A stretch of DNA of 33,473 nucleotides from Actinomycetota bacterium (lineage in GTDB: Bacteria; Actinomycetota; Acidimicrobiia; Acidimicrobiales; Microtrichaceae): the NCBI GenBank assembly GCA_005777415.1, contig SXMI01000057.1, positions 1 through 33,473 on the forward strand. The letters are read 5' to 3'. The notes below the pieces were generated by a model, which had not been told where the DNA came from, did not search any database, and saw only the letters and a list, made by a program, of their open reading frames with translations. Positions 24,252 through 32,183 of this stretch are shown here, one piece after another; positions within the stretch are counted from its first letter, which is position 1, and each line of letters opens with the position of its first letter. A program made the position numbers and the translations under genes.

Positions 24252-24838
24252 CCCGTGGGGAAGACCCATCCGAACACGCGGCCGATCAGCTCCTCGAGCT
24301 CGTCGGCGGTGCGACGGAACGCCCGGGTGCCCTTGCCCATCGGGTCGACCACGTCGTCGTCGGTGCCGTAGTGGAGCACGGCGCCGGGACGTCGTGCGGC
24401 CGCCGCCCGGGTGCTCCACCCCAGCACCGTCTCGTCGGCTCGCCGGGGACCGACCAGCGATGCCAGGGAGTCCAGCTCGCGGAGCGGGAACGCCCGGTGG
24501 ACGACGGTCGGTGAGAACTCGGCGAGCGACATGAGGTGCGCCCGTTCCATGGTGATGACCAGGTTCGCCCAGTCGACCAGCTCGGGGGTGAGCTGACGGC
24601 TCCGGTGGGCGGAGATGTCCACGCCCCGTCGCGCCATGGCCCGGACCGACCCCGGGTGCACGCCCACGTCGCCGGGGAGGAACCCGGCGGAACCGACGAC
24701 CGCCTGCGCGCCGTGGGCGGTGACCCATGTGTGACCGATCGCCTCGGCCATGGGTGACCGGCACTGGTTCGCGGTGCAGATGAACAGGACCGTCGGCGCG
24801 TCGAGCGGCTTCGGCGAGGGGCCGGTGACGTCGCTCAC
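24245..24838 (-). CDS. Low-molecular-weight protein tyrosine phosphatase (Wzb-like)
   Basis: The 197-residue product contains the P-loop C21-T-A-N-Q-C-R27-S28 (C-x5-R-S), with C21 as nucleophile and R27 as phosphate binder. D165-P166 in V-V-D-P is the general acid of the DP loop. The body is longer than the usual 140-160 residues, owing to about 13 N-terminal residues and an insert near residues 125-155. The expected substrate is the phosphorylated tyrosine cluster of the kinase at 12498-14414, so it would reset polymer assembly; that pairing is by analogy with Wzb/Wzc. Kinase and phosphatase lie 10 kb apart in separate units here, whereas they are often adjacent. GTG 24838 overlaps the sugar transferase stop (GTGA). 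Confidence 0.87.
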   Translation of the reverse strand: MSDVTGPSPKPLDAPTVLFICTANQCRSPMAEAIGHTWVTAHGAQAVVGSAGFLPGDVGVHPGSVRAMARRGVDISAHRSRQLTPELVDWANLVITMERAHLMSLAEFSPTVVHRAFPLRELDSLASLVGPRRADETVLGWSTRAAAARRPGAVLHYGTDDDVVDPMGKGTRAFRRTADELEELIGRVFGWVFPTGG

Positions 24839-25602
24839 GCCGGACCTCCCTGGCGTGCCCCGGCCCGGTCGGGCGGCGTGGCGCCGTCGCCGCGGAGCGC
24901 GGGTGCGGCCGAGGGCACGGCGGCGGTCACCTCCCGCTCCAGCCAGGTCCCGTCCCGGCCGGTCAGCACGTGACGGACCAACGTGACCACCACGCCCAGG
25001 TCGACCCGGGCCGAGGACCGCTCGACGTACCACCCGTCGATCGCGAGCTTCACGGGCAGGACGACCGAACGGTAGGCGTCGCCGGTCGCATCGGCATCGA
25101 TCGACCGGAGCTCCCACTCGCCGACGACCAGCTGGGTCGGCCCGGCGATCCCGGGCGGAACCCGCAGCACCGCCGCCCAGGCGGGATCGTCCGACTCGAC
25201 GTACGGGGGTGCCTCCGGTCGGGGGCCGAGGAGGCACATGTCGCCGGCGACGACGTTCCACAGCTGGGGGAGCTCGTCGAGGTGCAGCCCGCGGATCCGT
25301 CGCCCGATCGGCGTGATCCGGTCGTCGTCGGAGGAGGTCAGCGAGGCCCCCGTGGCCCGGCCGTCGGCCTGCTCGACCCGCATGGAACGGAGCTTCCACA
25401 TCCCGAACTCGCGCCCACCCCGACCGGAGCGGGGGACCCGGATGAGCGCCGGGCCGCCGTCATGACGGGCCACCAGGGCGCCGATCACGGCGACGACAGG
25501 GGCGCTCAGCACCGCCAGCACGGCGGCGACCACCCGGTCCAGGACGATCCGGAGGCGCAGCCAGGACGAGACCGGCGGCGCCGGATCGTTGCGGGCGGTC
25601 AC
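24835..25602 (-). CDS. Polyprenyl-phosphate sugar-1-phosphate transferase (bacterial sugar transferase family)
   Basis: This 255-residue enzyme would start repeat-unit assembly by moving a sugar-1-phosphate from a nucleotide sugar to undecaprenyl phosphate. One hydrophobic segment (about 23-45) is followed by W-K-L-R-S-M (69-74). Next come [13 protein letters not shown] and H-L-D109-E110-L-P-Q-L-W-N, where the Asp-Glu pair is catalytic, then [10 protein letters not shown]. It lacks the extra N-terminal helices of WbaP/WcaJ and is closer in size to small monotopic enzymes such as PglC, with a C-terminal extension of about 50 residues. GTG 25602 follows the aminotransferase stop by 10 bases. 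That neighbour suggests that the first sugar is an amino or diamino sugar; this is inference. Confidence 0.88.
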   Translation of the reverse strand: MTARNDPAPPVSSWLRLRIVLDRVVAAVLAVLSAPVVAVIGALVARHDGGPALIRVPRSGRGGREFGMWKLRSMRVEQADGRATGASLTSSDDDRITPIGRRIRGLHLDELPQLWNVVAGDMCLLGPRPEAPPYVESDDPAWAAVLRVPPGIAGPTQLVVGEWELRSIDADATGDAYRSVVLPVKLAIDGWYVERSSARVDLGVVVTLVRHVLTGRDGTWLEREVTAAVPSAAPALRGDGATPPDRAGARQGGPA

Positions 25603-25612
25603 GTCGGCACTG

Positions 25613-26773
25613 TCACGACGGCGAGGACACCTCGGACCGGAGCGAGTCCACCACCCGTGCGACGTCACCCTCGCTCAGGCGGGGGTGCAGGGGAAGGCTC
25701 AGCGCGCGATCCGCCAGCTCGTCGGCCACGGGGGTGCCGCCCGGCCCCGGCCCCACGCCCTGTTCGGCGAACCACCCGAAGGTGTGCAACGGGCGGAAGT
25801 GGACGCTGGTGCCGATCCCCTGGGCCTGCAGGGACGCCTGCACGGCGCCCCGATCCGTTCCCTCGGGCAGGACCACGACCATCAGGTGGTCGGCCGAGTC
25901 GGGGTCGGCCTCACCGGGGACCAGACGGACGCCGGGGACGTCTGCGAGCGCACTGCGGTAGGCATCGACGATCTTCCGCCGTCGAGCCTGCAACTCGTCG
26001 AACCGGCGGAGCTGCACCCGAGCGACCGCCGCCAGCACATCGGGGAGGTTGGCCTTGAGCCCGTCGCCGAGCACGTCGTAGCTGAGCGTCTTGGCATCCG
26101 GCCGGTACCGGTTCCAGGCGTCCTTGCTCAGACCGTGGAGGCGGAACGATCGCGCGAAGTCGGCGAGCTCCGGGTCGTCGGTGGCCAGTGCCCCGCCCTC
26201 GGCGCTCGTCAGGTTCTTCGTGGCGTAGAACGAGAAGCAGCACCCGGCGGTGTCCCGGCCGCCGATCAGGCCCCGGTGGTCCCGGGTGCCCATGGCATGC
26301 GCGGCGTCCTCGATCAGCGGGACGCCGGCGACGTGGCACAGGTCGTGGATCGACTTCGGCACGGCGACGCCGGCGAAGTGCACGGCCACGACGGCGTCGA
26401 GCCCGGGCTCGCCGTCGAGCGCCGCTGCGAGCGAGGTCTCGCTGAGGTTGAGCGTGACCGGGTCGATGTCGAGCAGGACCGGCTCGAGTCCTCGGTGGTA
26501 CGCAGCCATGGCGGTCGAGACGAAGGTCCAGGTGGGTACGCCGATACGGGCGCCCCGGGGGAGGCCCAGGTGGGCGACCGCGATCTCCAGCGCAGCCGTG
26601 CACGACGACACGGCCACGACGTGCTCGATGCCGACGTACTCGGCGAGCTCGGCCTCGAGTTGCGCACACTCCTCGCCGGTGGTGATCCAACCGCTGCGCA
26701 GCACGGCGGCAGCGGCCTCCACCTCGTCCTCGGAGATGTCCGGCTCGGAGAATCGGATCACGTCGGTCGACAC
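25613..26773 (-). CDS. DegT/DnrJ/EryC1/StrS sugar aminotransferase
   Basis: The 386-residue PLP enzyme matches the nucleotide-sugar aminotransferase layout. I-R-F-S-E-P-D-I leads to S-G-W-I-T-T-G at 27-33, which holds the phosphate end. S-S-C-T-A-A-L lies near 56-62, P-T-W-T-F near 80-84 and I-E-D-A-A-H-A near 154-160 (D156 faces the pyridine nitrogen). K186 in Y-A-T-K-N-L is the Schiff-base lysine, and S-V-H-F-R-P-L-H in the C-terminal part is typical of PglE/ArnB-like members. It transfers an amino group, usually from glutamate, to a 3- or 4-keto sugar nucleotide; the dehydratase that makes such a keto sugar is not in the window. GTG 26773 opens the unit, followed at 10 bases by the sugar transferase. 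Confidence 0.9.
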   Translation of the reverse strand: MSTDVIRFSEPDISEDEVEAAAAVLRSGWITTGEECAQLEAELAEYVGIEHVVAVSSCTAALEIAVAHLGLPRGARIGVPTWTFVSTAMAAYHRGLEPVLLDIDPVTLNLSETSLAAALDGEPGLDAVVAVHFAGVAVPKSIHDLCHVAGVPLIEDAAHAMGTRDHRGLIGGRDTAGCCFSFYATKNLTSAEGGALATDDPELADFARSFRLHGLSKDAWNRYRPDAKTLSYDVLGDGLKANLPDVLAAVARVQLRRFDELQARRRKIVDAYRSALADVPGVRLVPGEADPDSADHLMVVVLPEGTDRGAVQASLQAQGIGTSVHFRPLHTFGWFAEQGVGPGPGGTPVADELADRALSLPLHPRLSEGDVARVVDSLRSEVSSPS

Positions 26774-26792
26774 CGCACCTGCCCCTGCGTCC

Positions 26793-26808
26793 GCCGCCCT
26801 CGGGCGGC
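26793..26808 (-). other. Short GC hairpin in the aminotransferase leader
   Basis: GCCGCC (26793-26798) and GGCGGC (26803-26808) make a 6-bp stem with a 4-base loop, about 20 bases upstream of GTG 26773. It would lie in the 5' leader and may affect translation or stability. In DNA this GC-rich, such a stem could also occur by chance. Confidence 0.2.
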
Positions 26809-26887
26809 ACGCCTCGTCGTCGCTCCCGACCCGAGCGTACCGCCGGACCGTCGGAACCGCCCCGTCCGGCCGGGACCGCGGAGAACT

Positions 26888-26916
26888 TTGGTCGCCCTCT
26901 CCGGCCTGAGTAGTCT
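26888..26916 (+). promoter_or_regulatory. Promoter of the nuo operon, probably giving a leaderless transcript
   Basis: TTGGTC (26888-26893) and TAGTCT (26911-26916) are exactly 17 bases apart. The -10 fits TANNNT. The nuoA ATG begins nine bases after the last -10 base, where transcription would normally begin (G26924 or A26925), and no ribosome site lies between. This predicts that nuoA is read from a leaderless mRNA, which is common in actinobacteria. Confidence 0.5.
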
Positions 26917-26924
26917 CGCCCCCG

Positions 26925-27302
26925 ATGTCGAACCCGCTGAGCGACTTCCTCCGCGACTACCTCACGGTCGGGATCTTCGGCTCCCTGGGGTTCATCCTCG
27001 TCGGGCTGCTCCTGTTCATCGCCTGGCTGATCCGTCCCGACCGTCGGCAGGCGCAGAAGTACATCGCCTACGAATCGGGCGTGGACCCCGTCGGGAACAT
27101 GTGGTCCCAGACGCAGGTCCGCTACTACATCTTCGCCCTGCTGTTCGTCATGTTCGACGTCGAGGCGGTGTTCATCTTCCCGTGGGCCACCCAGCTGGAG
27201 GTGTTCGGCTGGTTCGGTCTCATCGAGATGACGGTGTTCATCTTCGTCCTGCTCCTGGGCCTGATCTACGCCTGGCGCAAGGGGGTGCTCAAGTGGGCCT
27301 AG
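26925..27302 (+). CDS. nuoA: NADH-quinone oxidoreductase (complex I) subunit A
   Basis: The 125-residue membrane subunit has three helices (about 12-36, 66-87 and 93-117). The loop Y-E-S-G-V-D-P (49-55) and the acidic pair in F-D-V-E (D78, E80) are conserved across NuoA and line the start of the proton path near the quinone site. The first gene of the operon, it begins at ATG 26925 with no ribosome site upstream, which fits a leaderless transcript. It overlaps nuoB by ten bases. The length is normal. It works in the membrane arm next to NuoH and NuoJ. Confidence 0.95.
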   Translation: MSNPLSDFLRDYLTVGIFGSLGFILVGLLLFIAWLIRPDRRQAQKYIAYESGVDPVGNMWSQTQVRYYIFALLFVMFDVEAVFIFPWATQLEVFGWFGLIEMTVFIFVLLLGLIYAWRKGVLKWA

Positions 27303-27799
27303 GTCTGGTCGAGAGCGGCAAGATGCCGGCGCCGCTCACCAAGCTCCTCAATCTCTCCCGCAAGTACTCCCTGTGGGTGTACCAGTGGGGCCTGGCCTGC
27401 TGTGCCATCGAGATGGGCGCCGCGTTCGGCTCGCCCCGCTACGACGTCATGCGACTCGGCGTCATCCCGCTGCCGGCCAGCCCCCGACAGGCGGACCTGG
27501 TGGTGAGCTCCGGCACCGTGACCGACAAGATGGCCCCGGCGATCCTGCGGCTCTACGAGCAGATGCCCGACCCCAAGTACGTCATCTCCATGGGCTCGTG
27601 CGCCAACTGCGGTGGCCCCTACTGGGACAGCTACTCCGTGACCAAGGGTGTCGACCAGATCATCCCCGTCGACGTGTACGTGCCCGGCTGTCCGCCGCGG
27701 CCGGAAGCGCTGCTCGAGGGGGTCGTCCTCCTCCAGGAGCGGATCCAGAACGAGGACATGGCGGCTCGCTGGACCGGCGAGCCGATCGTGGTGGAGTGA
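27293..27799 (+). CDS. nuoB: Complex I subunit B (terminal Fe-S cluster N2)
   Basis: The 168-residue hydrophilic subunit carries the four N2 cluster ligands: C36-C37 in A-C-C-A-I-E-M, C103 in M-G-S-C-A, and C133 in P-G-C-P-P-R-P. N2 hands electrons to quinone at the NuoB-NuoD interface. C106 in C-A-N-C-G-G is an additional cysteine three residues after a ligand; many NuoB proteins have Ser there. GTG 27293 is supported by GGGGG seven bases upstream and by the usual M-G-L start. It overlaps nuoA, and nuoC follows after three bases. Confidence 0.95.
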   Translation: MGLGLVESGKMPAPLTKLLNLSRKYSLWVYQWGLACCAIEMGAAFGSPRYDVMRLGVIPLPASPRQADLVVSSGTVTDKMAPAILRLYEQMPDPKYVISMGSCANCGGPYWDSYSVTKGVDQIIPVDVYVPGCPPRPEALLEGVVLLQERIQNEDMAARWTGEPIVVE

Positions 27800-27802
27800 G
27801 TC

Positions 27803-28534
27803 GTGGCCGAGGAGCAGACCGACACCACCGTGACCGATCCGGACGCCGCTGACGAGGCCGTCGAGACGCAGGTCGACGAGGCCCGCGACGGGATCGTGGA
27901 AGGGTTCCGACGCGAGCTCGGCGACGCCGTCGTCGCCAGCGAGATCCATCCCGGTCAGGACCTGTGGATCCGGGTCACCGCCGACGCGTGGCGCTCCGCA
28001 GCCGAGGCGGCCCGCCACGCCCTGGGCGCCCGCTACTTCTGCTTCCTCTCCGTCATCGACTGGCTGCCCTCGCCCTACGGGCGCTCCATGGACGCGGCGG
28101 TCGACCTCGAGCTCGCCCGGCAGGCGGGCGAGGAGCCTTCGGTGCCCTCGAGCGAGCTCCAGCACGGGGTGACGGGCGGTGACACCCGGTTCCAGCTCCT
28201 GGCCCGGGTGGCCGACGTCGGACGACCGGGCGAGTTCTGGGGCGTGACGCTCAAGGCCGACCTCGGAGACGACCTGACCGTGGACTCGTGGGTGCCCGTC
28301 TACGCCGGTGCCGACTGGCACGAGCGTGAGGCCTGGGAGATGTTCGGCGTGACGTTCACCGGGCACCCCGGCCTGCGGCACATGTACCTGCCGTCGGACT
28401 TCGAGGGCCACCCGATGCGCAAGGAGTTCCCGCTCCTGGCCCGCATGGTGAAGCCGTGGCCGGGCATCGTCGACGTCGAGCAGATGCCCGGTGCCGACGA
28501 CGAGGCCGCCGACGAGTCAGGAGACGCCTCGTGA
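27803..28534 (+). CDS. nuoC: Complex I subunit C (30 kDa type)
   Basis: The 243-residue peripheral-arm subunit has its signature in the C-terminal half: W-H-E-R-E-A-W-E-M-F-G-V, then G-H-P-G-L-R, then P-M-R-K-E-F-P-L, which packs against NuoD. It is a free NuoC rather than a NuoCD fusion. It has an acidic N-terminal stretch (about residues 2-30, rich in Asp, Glu and Thr) and an acidic tail ending D-E-S-G-D-A-S, both likely disordered. A linker of about 25 residues near 110-135 is longer than usual. The start is GTG 27803, three bases after nuoB. Its stop overlaps the nuoD start as GTGA. Confidence 0.93.
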   Translation: MAEEQTDTTVTDPDAADEAVETQVDEARDGIVEGFRRELGDAVVASEIHPGQDLWIRVTADAWRSAAEAARHALGARYFCFLSVIDWLPSPYGRSMDAAVDLELARQAGEEPSVPSSELQHGVTGGDTRFQLLARVADVGRPGEFWGVTLKADLGDDLTVDSWVPVYAGADWHEREAWEMFGVTFTGHPGLRHMYLPSDFEGHPMRKEFPLLARMVKPWPGIVDVEQMPGADDEAADESGDAS

Positions 28535-29703
28535 CCGCCGGGACCGACCGTCAGAAGCTGCAGTACATCGCGGCGCGGGCCGCCGACGCCCGGGTCAACG
28601 TCGAGCTCGAGACCGAGGGGATGACCCTCAACATCGGCCCCCAGCACCCGGCCACCCACGGCACGCTGCGGATCGTCGCCCGCCTCGACGGCGAGCAGGT
28701 GATCGCCGCCGAGCCGATCGCTGGCTACATGCACCGCGGCTACGAGAAGATCGCCGAGGTCCGCACCTACGCGCAGGTGACCACGCTGGTCAACCGCATC
28801 GACTGGCTGGGCAGCTTCGCCAACGAGGTGCCGTTCATCCTGGCCGCCGAGCGCCTGATGGAGGTCGAGGCGCCGCCACGTGCGACCTGGATCCGGACGC
28901 TGCTCTTCGAGATGTCCCGGATCGCCAACCTGATCCTGTTCCTGGGCGACATGGGCGTGCAGCTCGGTGCGATCACGCCGGTCTTCTTCGCGTTCCGTGA
29001 CCGCGAGTACGTGCTCGACCAGATCGAGCGGGTGACCGGCGGTCGGTTCCACCCGAACTTCGACCGGATCGGCGGCCTCAAGGACGACCTCCCCAAGGGG
29101 TGGCTCGAGGACACCAAGCGGGTGATGGACAAGGTCCGGACCTTCTGCGACGAGATCGAGGACCTGCTCATGGGGTCCGAGGTCTTCCAGGAGCGCACCC
29201 GCGGGATCGGGGTCATCCCGCCCGACGTCGCCGTGCAGTACGGGCTGTCCGGCGCCAACGCCCGGGCCTCGGGCATCGACTGGGACCTCCGCCGTGACGC
29301 CTGTGTCGGGCTCGCCTACCCCGAGGTCGACTGGAAGGTCTGGACCCACCCGGACGGGGACTCCTTCGCCCGGTTCTGGGTCCGTCTCCAGGAGGTCCGG
29401 GAGGCGACGCGGATCATCGACCAGCTCGCCGACGGCGTCCCCAGCGGTCCGGTCATGGCCAAGGTGCCCCGGATCATCAAGGTGCCGGCCGGCGAGGCCT
29501 GGGTCTCCACCGAGAACCCGCTCGGCGAGATGGGCTACTACGTCGTCAGCCAGGGCGACCTGACCCCGTTCCGCCTGAAGATCCGCTCGGCGAGCTTCAA
29601 CAACGTGTCGATCACCCCGTGGCTGCTCCGCGGTGTCTACGTTCCCGACATCGTGACGATCCTCGCCTCGCTCTACTTCATCCTCGGGGACATCGACCGG
29701 TGA
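28531..29703 (+). CDS. nuoD: Complex I subunit D (49 kDa type, quinone-binding)
   Basis: The 390-residue NuoD has the conserved opening G-P-Q-H39-P-A-T-H43-G; H43 corresponds to the quinone-contacting His38 of Thermus Nqo4. Y-M-H-R-G-Y-E-K, F-E-M-S-R-I, F-R-D-R-E and the C-terminal G-D-I-D-R are all as expected. The notable change is at N-R-I-D-W92: the residue matching Thermus Tyr87, which hydrogen-bonds the quinone headgroup and is normally in an R-x-D-Y motif, is Trp here (codon TGG at 28804-28806). GTG 28531 has AGGAGA upstream at about six bases and overlaps the nuoC stop. It is followed directly by nuoH; nuoE, nuoF and nuoG are not between them. Confidence 0.95.
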   Translation: MTAGTDRQKLQYIAARAADARVNVELETEGMTLNIGPQHPATHGTLRIVARLDGEQVIAAEPIAGYMHRGYEKIAEVRTYAQVTTLVNRIDWLGSFANEVPFILAAERLMEVEAPPRATWIRTLLFEMSRIANLILFLGDMGVQLGAITPVFFAFRDREYVLDQIERVTGGRFHPNFDRIGGLKDDLPKGWLEDTKRVMDKVRTFCDEIEDLLMGSEVFQERTRGIGVIPPDVAVQYGLSGANARASGIDWDLRRDACVGLAYPEVDWKVWTHPDGDSFARFWVRLQEVREATRIIDQLADGVPSGPVMAKVPRIIKVPAGEAWVSTENPLGEMGYYVVSQGDLTPFRLKIRSASFNNVSITPWLLRGVYVPDIVTILASLYFILGDIDR

Positions 29704-30737
29704 CCTCGTTGCTCGGCCTGGAGCTCGCCTACTGGCAGTCGACCCTCATCAGGGTGCTGGCCGGTCTGGTCGCCGTGCTGCTGTTGACCGGCGGCGTGGT
29801 CTACCTCTACCTGTTCAAGTTCGTCTCGTTCATGCAGAGTCGGTTGGGGCCCATGGAGGCCGGACCGTACGGTTCGCTGCAGCTGCTCGCCGAGGTCGGC
29901 AAGTGGCTGCAGAAGGAGGACATCCACACCGAGGACAGCGACCGCCTGATCTTCGGGCTCGCACCGGCGGTGGTGCTCAGCTCCACGTTCCTGATGTTCG
30001 TGGTCATCCCGGCCGGTCCCGACCTGGTGATCGCCAACCTGGGCACCGGCATCTACTACGTGCTCGCCGTCTCCGCGCTGTCGGTGCTCGGCATCCTCAT
30101 GGCCGGCTGGGCGTCGGCCAACAAGTACGCACTCATGGGCGCGCTCCGCGCGGGCGGGCAGCTGATCGCCTACGAGCTGCCGATGGTCCTGGCGGTCCTC
30201 GGTGTGGTGATCATGGCCGGCTCGCTCAACCTGCAGGACATCGTCCAGGCCCAGGCGACCGGCGAGATCTTCGGGATCTCGGCCATCGGCAACCCGTTCA
30301 TCCTCACCCAGTTCGTCGCCTTCGCCGTGTTCATGATCGCCGTCCAGGCGGAGCTCACCCAGACGCCGTTCGACATGCCGATCGCCGAGTCGGAGCTGGT
30401 CGCCGGGTACCAGGTCGAGTACTCGGGCATCCGGTTCCTCGTCTACTTCATCTCCGAGTTCGCGACCGCCGTGGCCTTCGCCGCCGTGGCCTCCACCCTC
30501 TTCCTGGGCGGCTGGGCCCTGCCGGCGAGCTGGGGCCTCTCGGACGGCGTCATGAACGTCGTCGGCCCGATCCTGGTGGCCACCAAGGCGGTGCTGCTCG
30601 TCGGCGTGGTCTTCTGGACCCGCTTCTCCTTCCCGCGGTTCCGTGAGGACCAGCTCCAGCGGCTCGCCTGGAAGGTCCTCATCCCGATCGCGCTGGCGAA
30701 CATCCTGCTGACCGCCGTGTTCAAGGTGGCCTTCTGA
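29700..30737 (+). CDS. nuoH: Complex I subunit H (ND1 type, membrane heel)
   Basis: The 345-residue membrane protein has about eight helices. Conserved elements include [13 protein letters not shown] (about 39-51) after the first helix. The charged loop [22 protein letters not shown] near the middle forms the quinone-channel mouth with NuoA, B and D. GTG 29700 overlaps the nuoD stop as GTGA; its own stop shares one base with the nuoI ATG. The length fits canonical NuoH without the C-terminal extension seen in mycobacteria. Confidence 0.95.
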   Translation: MTSLLGLELAYWQSTLIRVLAGLVAVLLLTGGVVYLYLFKFVSFMQSRLGPMEAGPYGSLQLLAEVGKWLQKEDIHTEDSDRLIFGLAPAVVLSSTFLMFVVIPAGPDLVIANLGTGIYYVLAVSALSVLGILMAGWASANKYALMGALRAGGQLIAYELPMVLAVLGVVIMAGSLNLQDIVQAQATGEIFGISAIGNPFILTQFVAFAVFMIAVQAELTQTPFDMPIAESELVAGYQVEYSGIRFLVYFISEFATAVAFAAVASTLFLGGWALPASWGLSDGVMNVVGPILVATKAVLLVGVVFWTRFSFPRFREDQLQRLAWKVLIPIALANILLTAVFKVAF

Positions 30738-31294
30738 TGCCCGACAAGCCCTCCCTCCCCAAGCCCTCCCTGCCCGGTGTCCTGAAGGGGCTCGGCGTGA
30801 CCTTGCGCACGGCCAAGGAGACCATGTTCCCGGACGGGCTGCTGCGCCCGCCGGCCCCGTCCCGGGGTGCGGCCACGGTGCAGTACCCGCACGAGAAGGA
30901 GGAGCCGGCTCCCCGGGCCCGTGGCGTCATCACCCTCAAGGAGGACAACTGCACGGCGTGCATGCTCTGCGCGCGTGAGTGTCCGGACTGGTGCATCTAC
31001 ATCGAGGCCCACAAGACGCTGGCCCCGCCCCGCCGTGAGGGCGGCAAGCCCCGGCAGGTGAACGCGCTCGACCGGTTCGACATCGACTACTCGCTCTGCA
31101 TGTACTGCGGGATCTGCGTCGAGGTCTGCCCGTTCGAGGCGCTGTTCTGGAGTCCCGAGTACGAGTACTCCGAAGTCCGGATCGCCGACCTGCTCCACGA
31201 CAAGGAGCGACTCGGCGACTGGTTCGAGACCGTGCCCGACTTCGAGCCGCTCGAGGCGGGCTCCGAGGTGAAGGTGAAGAAGGTGCCGCGGTGA
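30737..31294 (+). CDS. nuoI: Complex I subunit I (two 4Fe-4S clusters)
   Basis: The 185-residue ferredoxin-like subunit carries clusters N6a and N6b. The first motif is C72-x2-C75-x2-C78-x3-C82-P and the second C121-x2-C124-x2-C127-x3-C131-P, the last cysteine of each serving the other cluster. These clusters pass electrons toward N2 in NuoB. The N-terminus has a repeated K-P-S-L-P motif and an amphipathic stretch before the fold, and the C-terminus ends in a Lys-rich tail (K-V-K-K). ATG 30737 shares its A with the nuoH stop. In a canonical enzyme its electrons arrive from NuoG; no nuoG is seen here. Confidence 0.95.
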   Translation: MPDKPSLPKPSLPGVLKGLGVTLRTAKETMFPDGLLRPPAPSRGAATVQYPHEKEEPAPRARGVITLKEDNCTACMLCARECPDWCIYIEAHKTLAPPRREGGKPRQVNALDRFDIDYSLCMYCGICVEVCPFEALFWSPEYEYSEVRIADLLHDKERLGDWFETVPDFEPLEAGSEVKVKKVPR

Positions 31295-31872
31295 CCCCGC
31301 TGCTCGCCGCGACCACCTTCGACGTTCCCGGGAACGTGGTCTTCGCCGTGCTCGCCGTGTTCATGGTCGTCGCCGCCATCCGGGTGGTCACGACCCGCAA
31401 CATCGTGCACGCAGCCCTGTGGCTGGTCGTGGTGCTGGGCGGCAACGCCATCGTCTACCTGATCCTGCAGGCCGAGTTCGTCGCCATGACCCAGCTGCTC
31501 GTCTACATCGGCGCGATCATCGTCCTGTTCCTCTTCGGGATCATGCTGACCCGGGCACCGCTCGGGACCTCGGACGACCTCGACAACAACCAGCGGTGGC
31601 TCGGCGCCATCGTCGGGGTGCTGCTGCTGCTCGTGATCGGGTTCGCGGTCACCCGGACCTGGGGCGACGACCGCCTCGACTTCGCCGCCTACGACCTGCC
31701 CGTCGCGGACGAGACCGCCGGTGCGGTCGTGGAGCTCGGGGGCTCGGGCAACGGGCGGACCCAGGCGCTCGCCAACTCGATCTTCAGCGACTACCTGATC
31801 CCCTTCGAGGTCGTCTCGGTCCTCCTGACCGGCGCCCTGATCGGCGCCATCGTGCTGGCGAGGAGGGACTGA
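31291..31872 (+). CDS. nuoJ: Complex I subunit J (ND6 type)
   Basis: The 193-residue membrane protein has five predicted helices. The third region, [19 protein letters not shown], is the conserved segment of this subunit, which includes the bending helix linked to quinone-driven conformational change. An outside loop of about 45 residues lies between helices four and five. GTG 31291 overlaps the nuoI stop as GTGA. NuoK follows after four bases. Confidence 0.93.
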   Translation: MTPLLAATTFDVPGNVVFAVLAVFMVVAAIRVVTTRNIVHAALWLVVVLGGNAIVYLILQAEFVAMTQLLVYIGAIIVLFLFGIMLTRAPLGTSDDLDNNQRWLGAIVGVLLLLVIGFAVTRTWGDDRLDFAAYDLPVADETAGAVVELGGSGNGRTQALANSIFSDYLIPFEVVSVLLTGALIGAIVLARRD

Positions 31873-31876
31873 CGCC

Positions 31877-32173
31877 GTGCTGTTGAACCAGTTCCTCCTG
31901 CTCGCCGCCGTCCTGTTCTCCGTGGGCGTCTACGGGGTGATCGTCCGACGCAACGGCGTGCTGGTGCTCATGTCCGTGGAGCTGATCCTGAACGCCGTGA
32001 ACATCAACCTGATCGCCTTCAGCACCTTCTGGGGGCTGGGCGGTCAGGTGTTCGCCCTGTTCGTCATCGCCGTGGCCGCCGCCGAGGTCGGTGTCGGCCT
32101 GGCGATCGTGCTGCTCATCTACCGGAACCGCAGGTCGGTCGACATCGACCAACTCGACGAGCTGAAGGGCTGA
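31877..32173 (+). CDS. nuoK: Complex I subunit K (ND4L type)
   Basis: The 98-residue three-helix subunit has the two conserved membrane glutamates, E35 in [10 protein letters not shown] and E70 in A-A-A-E-V-G-V-G, which correspond to the E36/E72 pair essential for proton transfer in E. coli. GTG 31877 has a strong AGGAGGGA ribosome site eight bases upstream, within the end of nuoJ. The short cytoplasmic tail ends D-E-L-K-G. Confidence 0.95.
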   Translation: MLLNQFLLLAAVLFSVGVYGVIVRRNGVLVLMSVELILNAVNINLIAFSTFWGLGGQVFALFVIAVAAAEVGVGLAIVLLIYRNRRSVDIDQLDELKG

Positions 32174-32183
32174 GGCGTACCCC

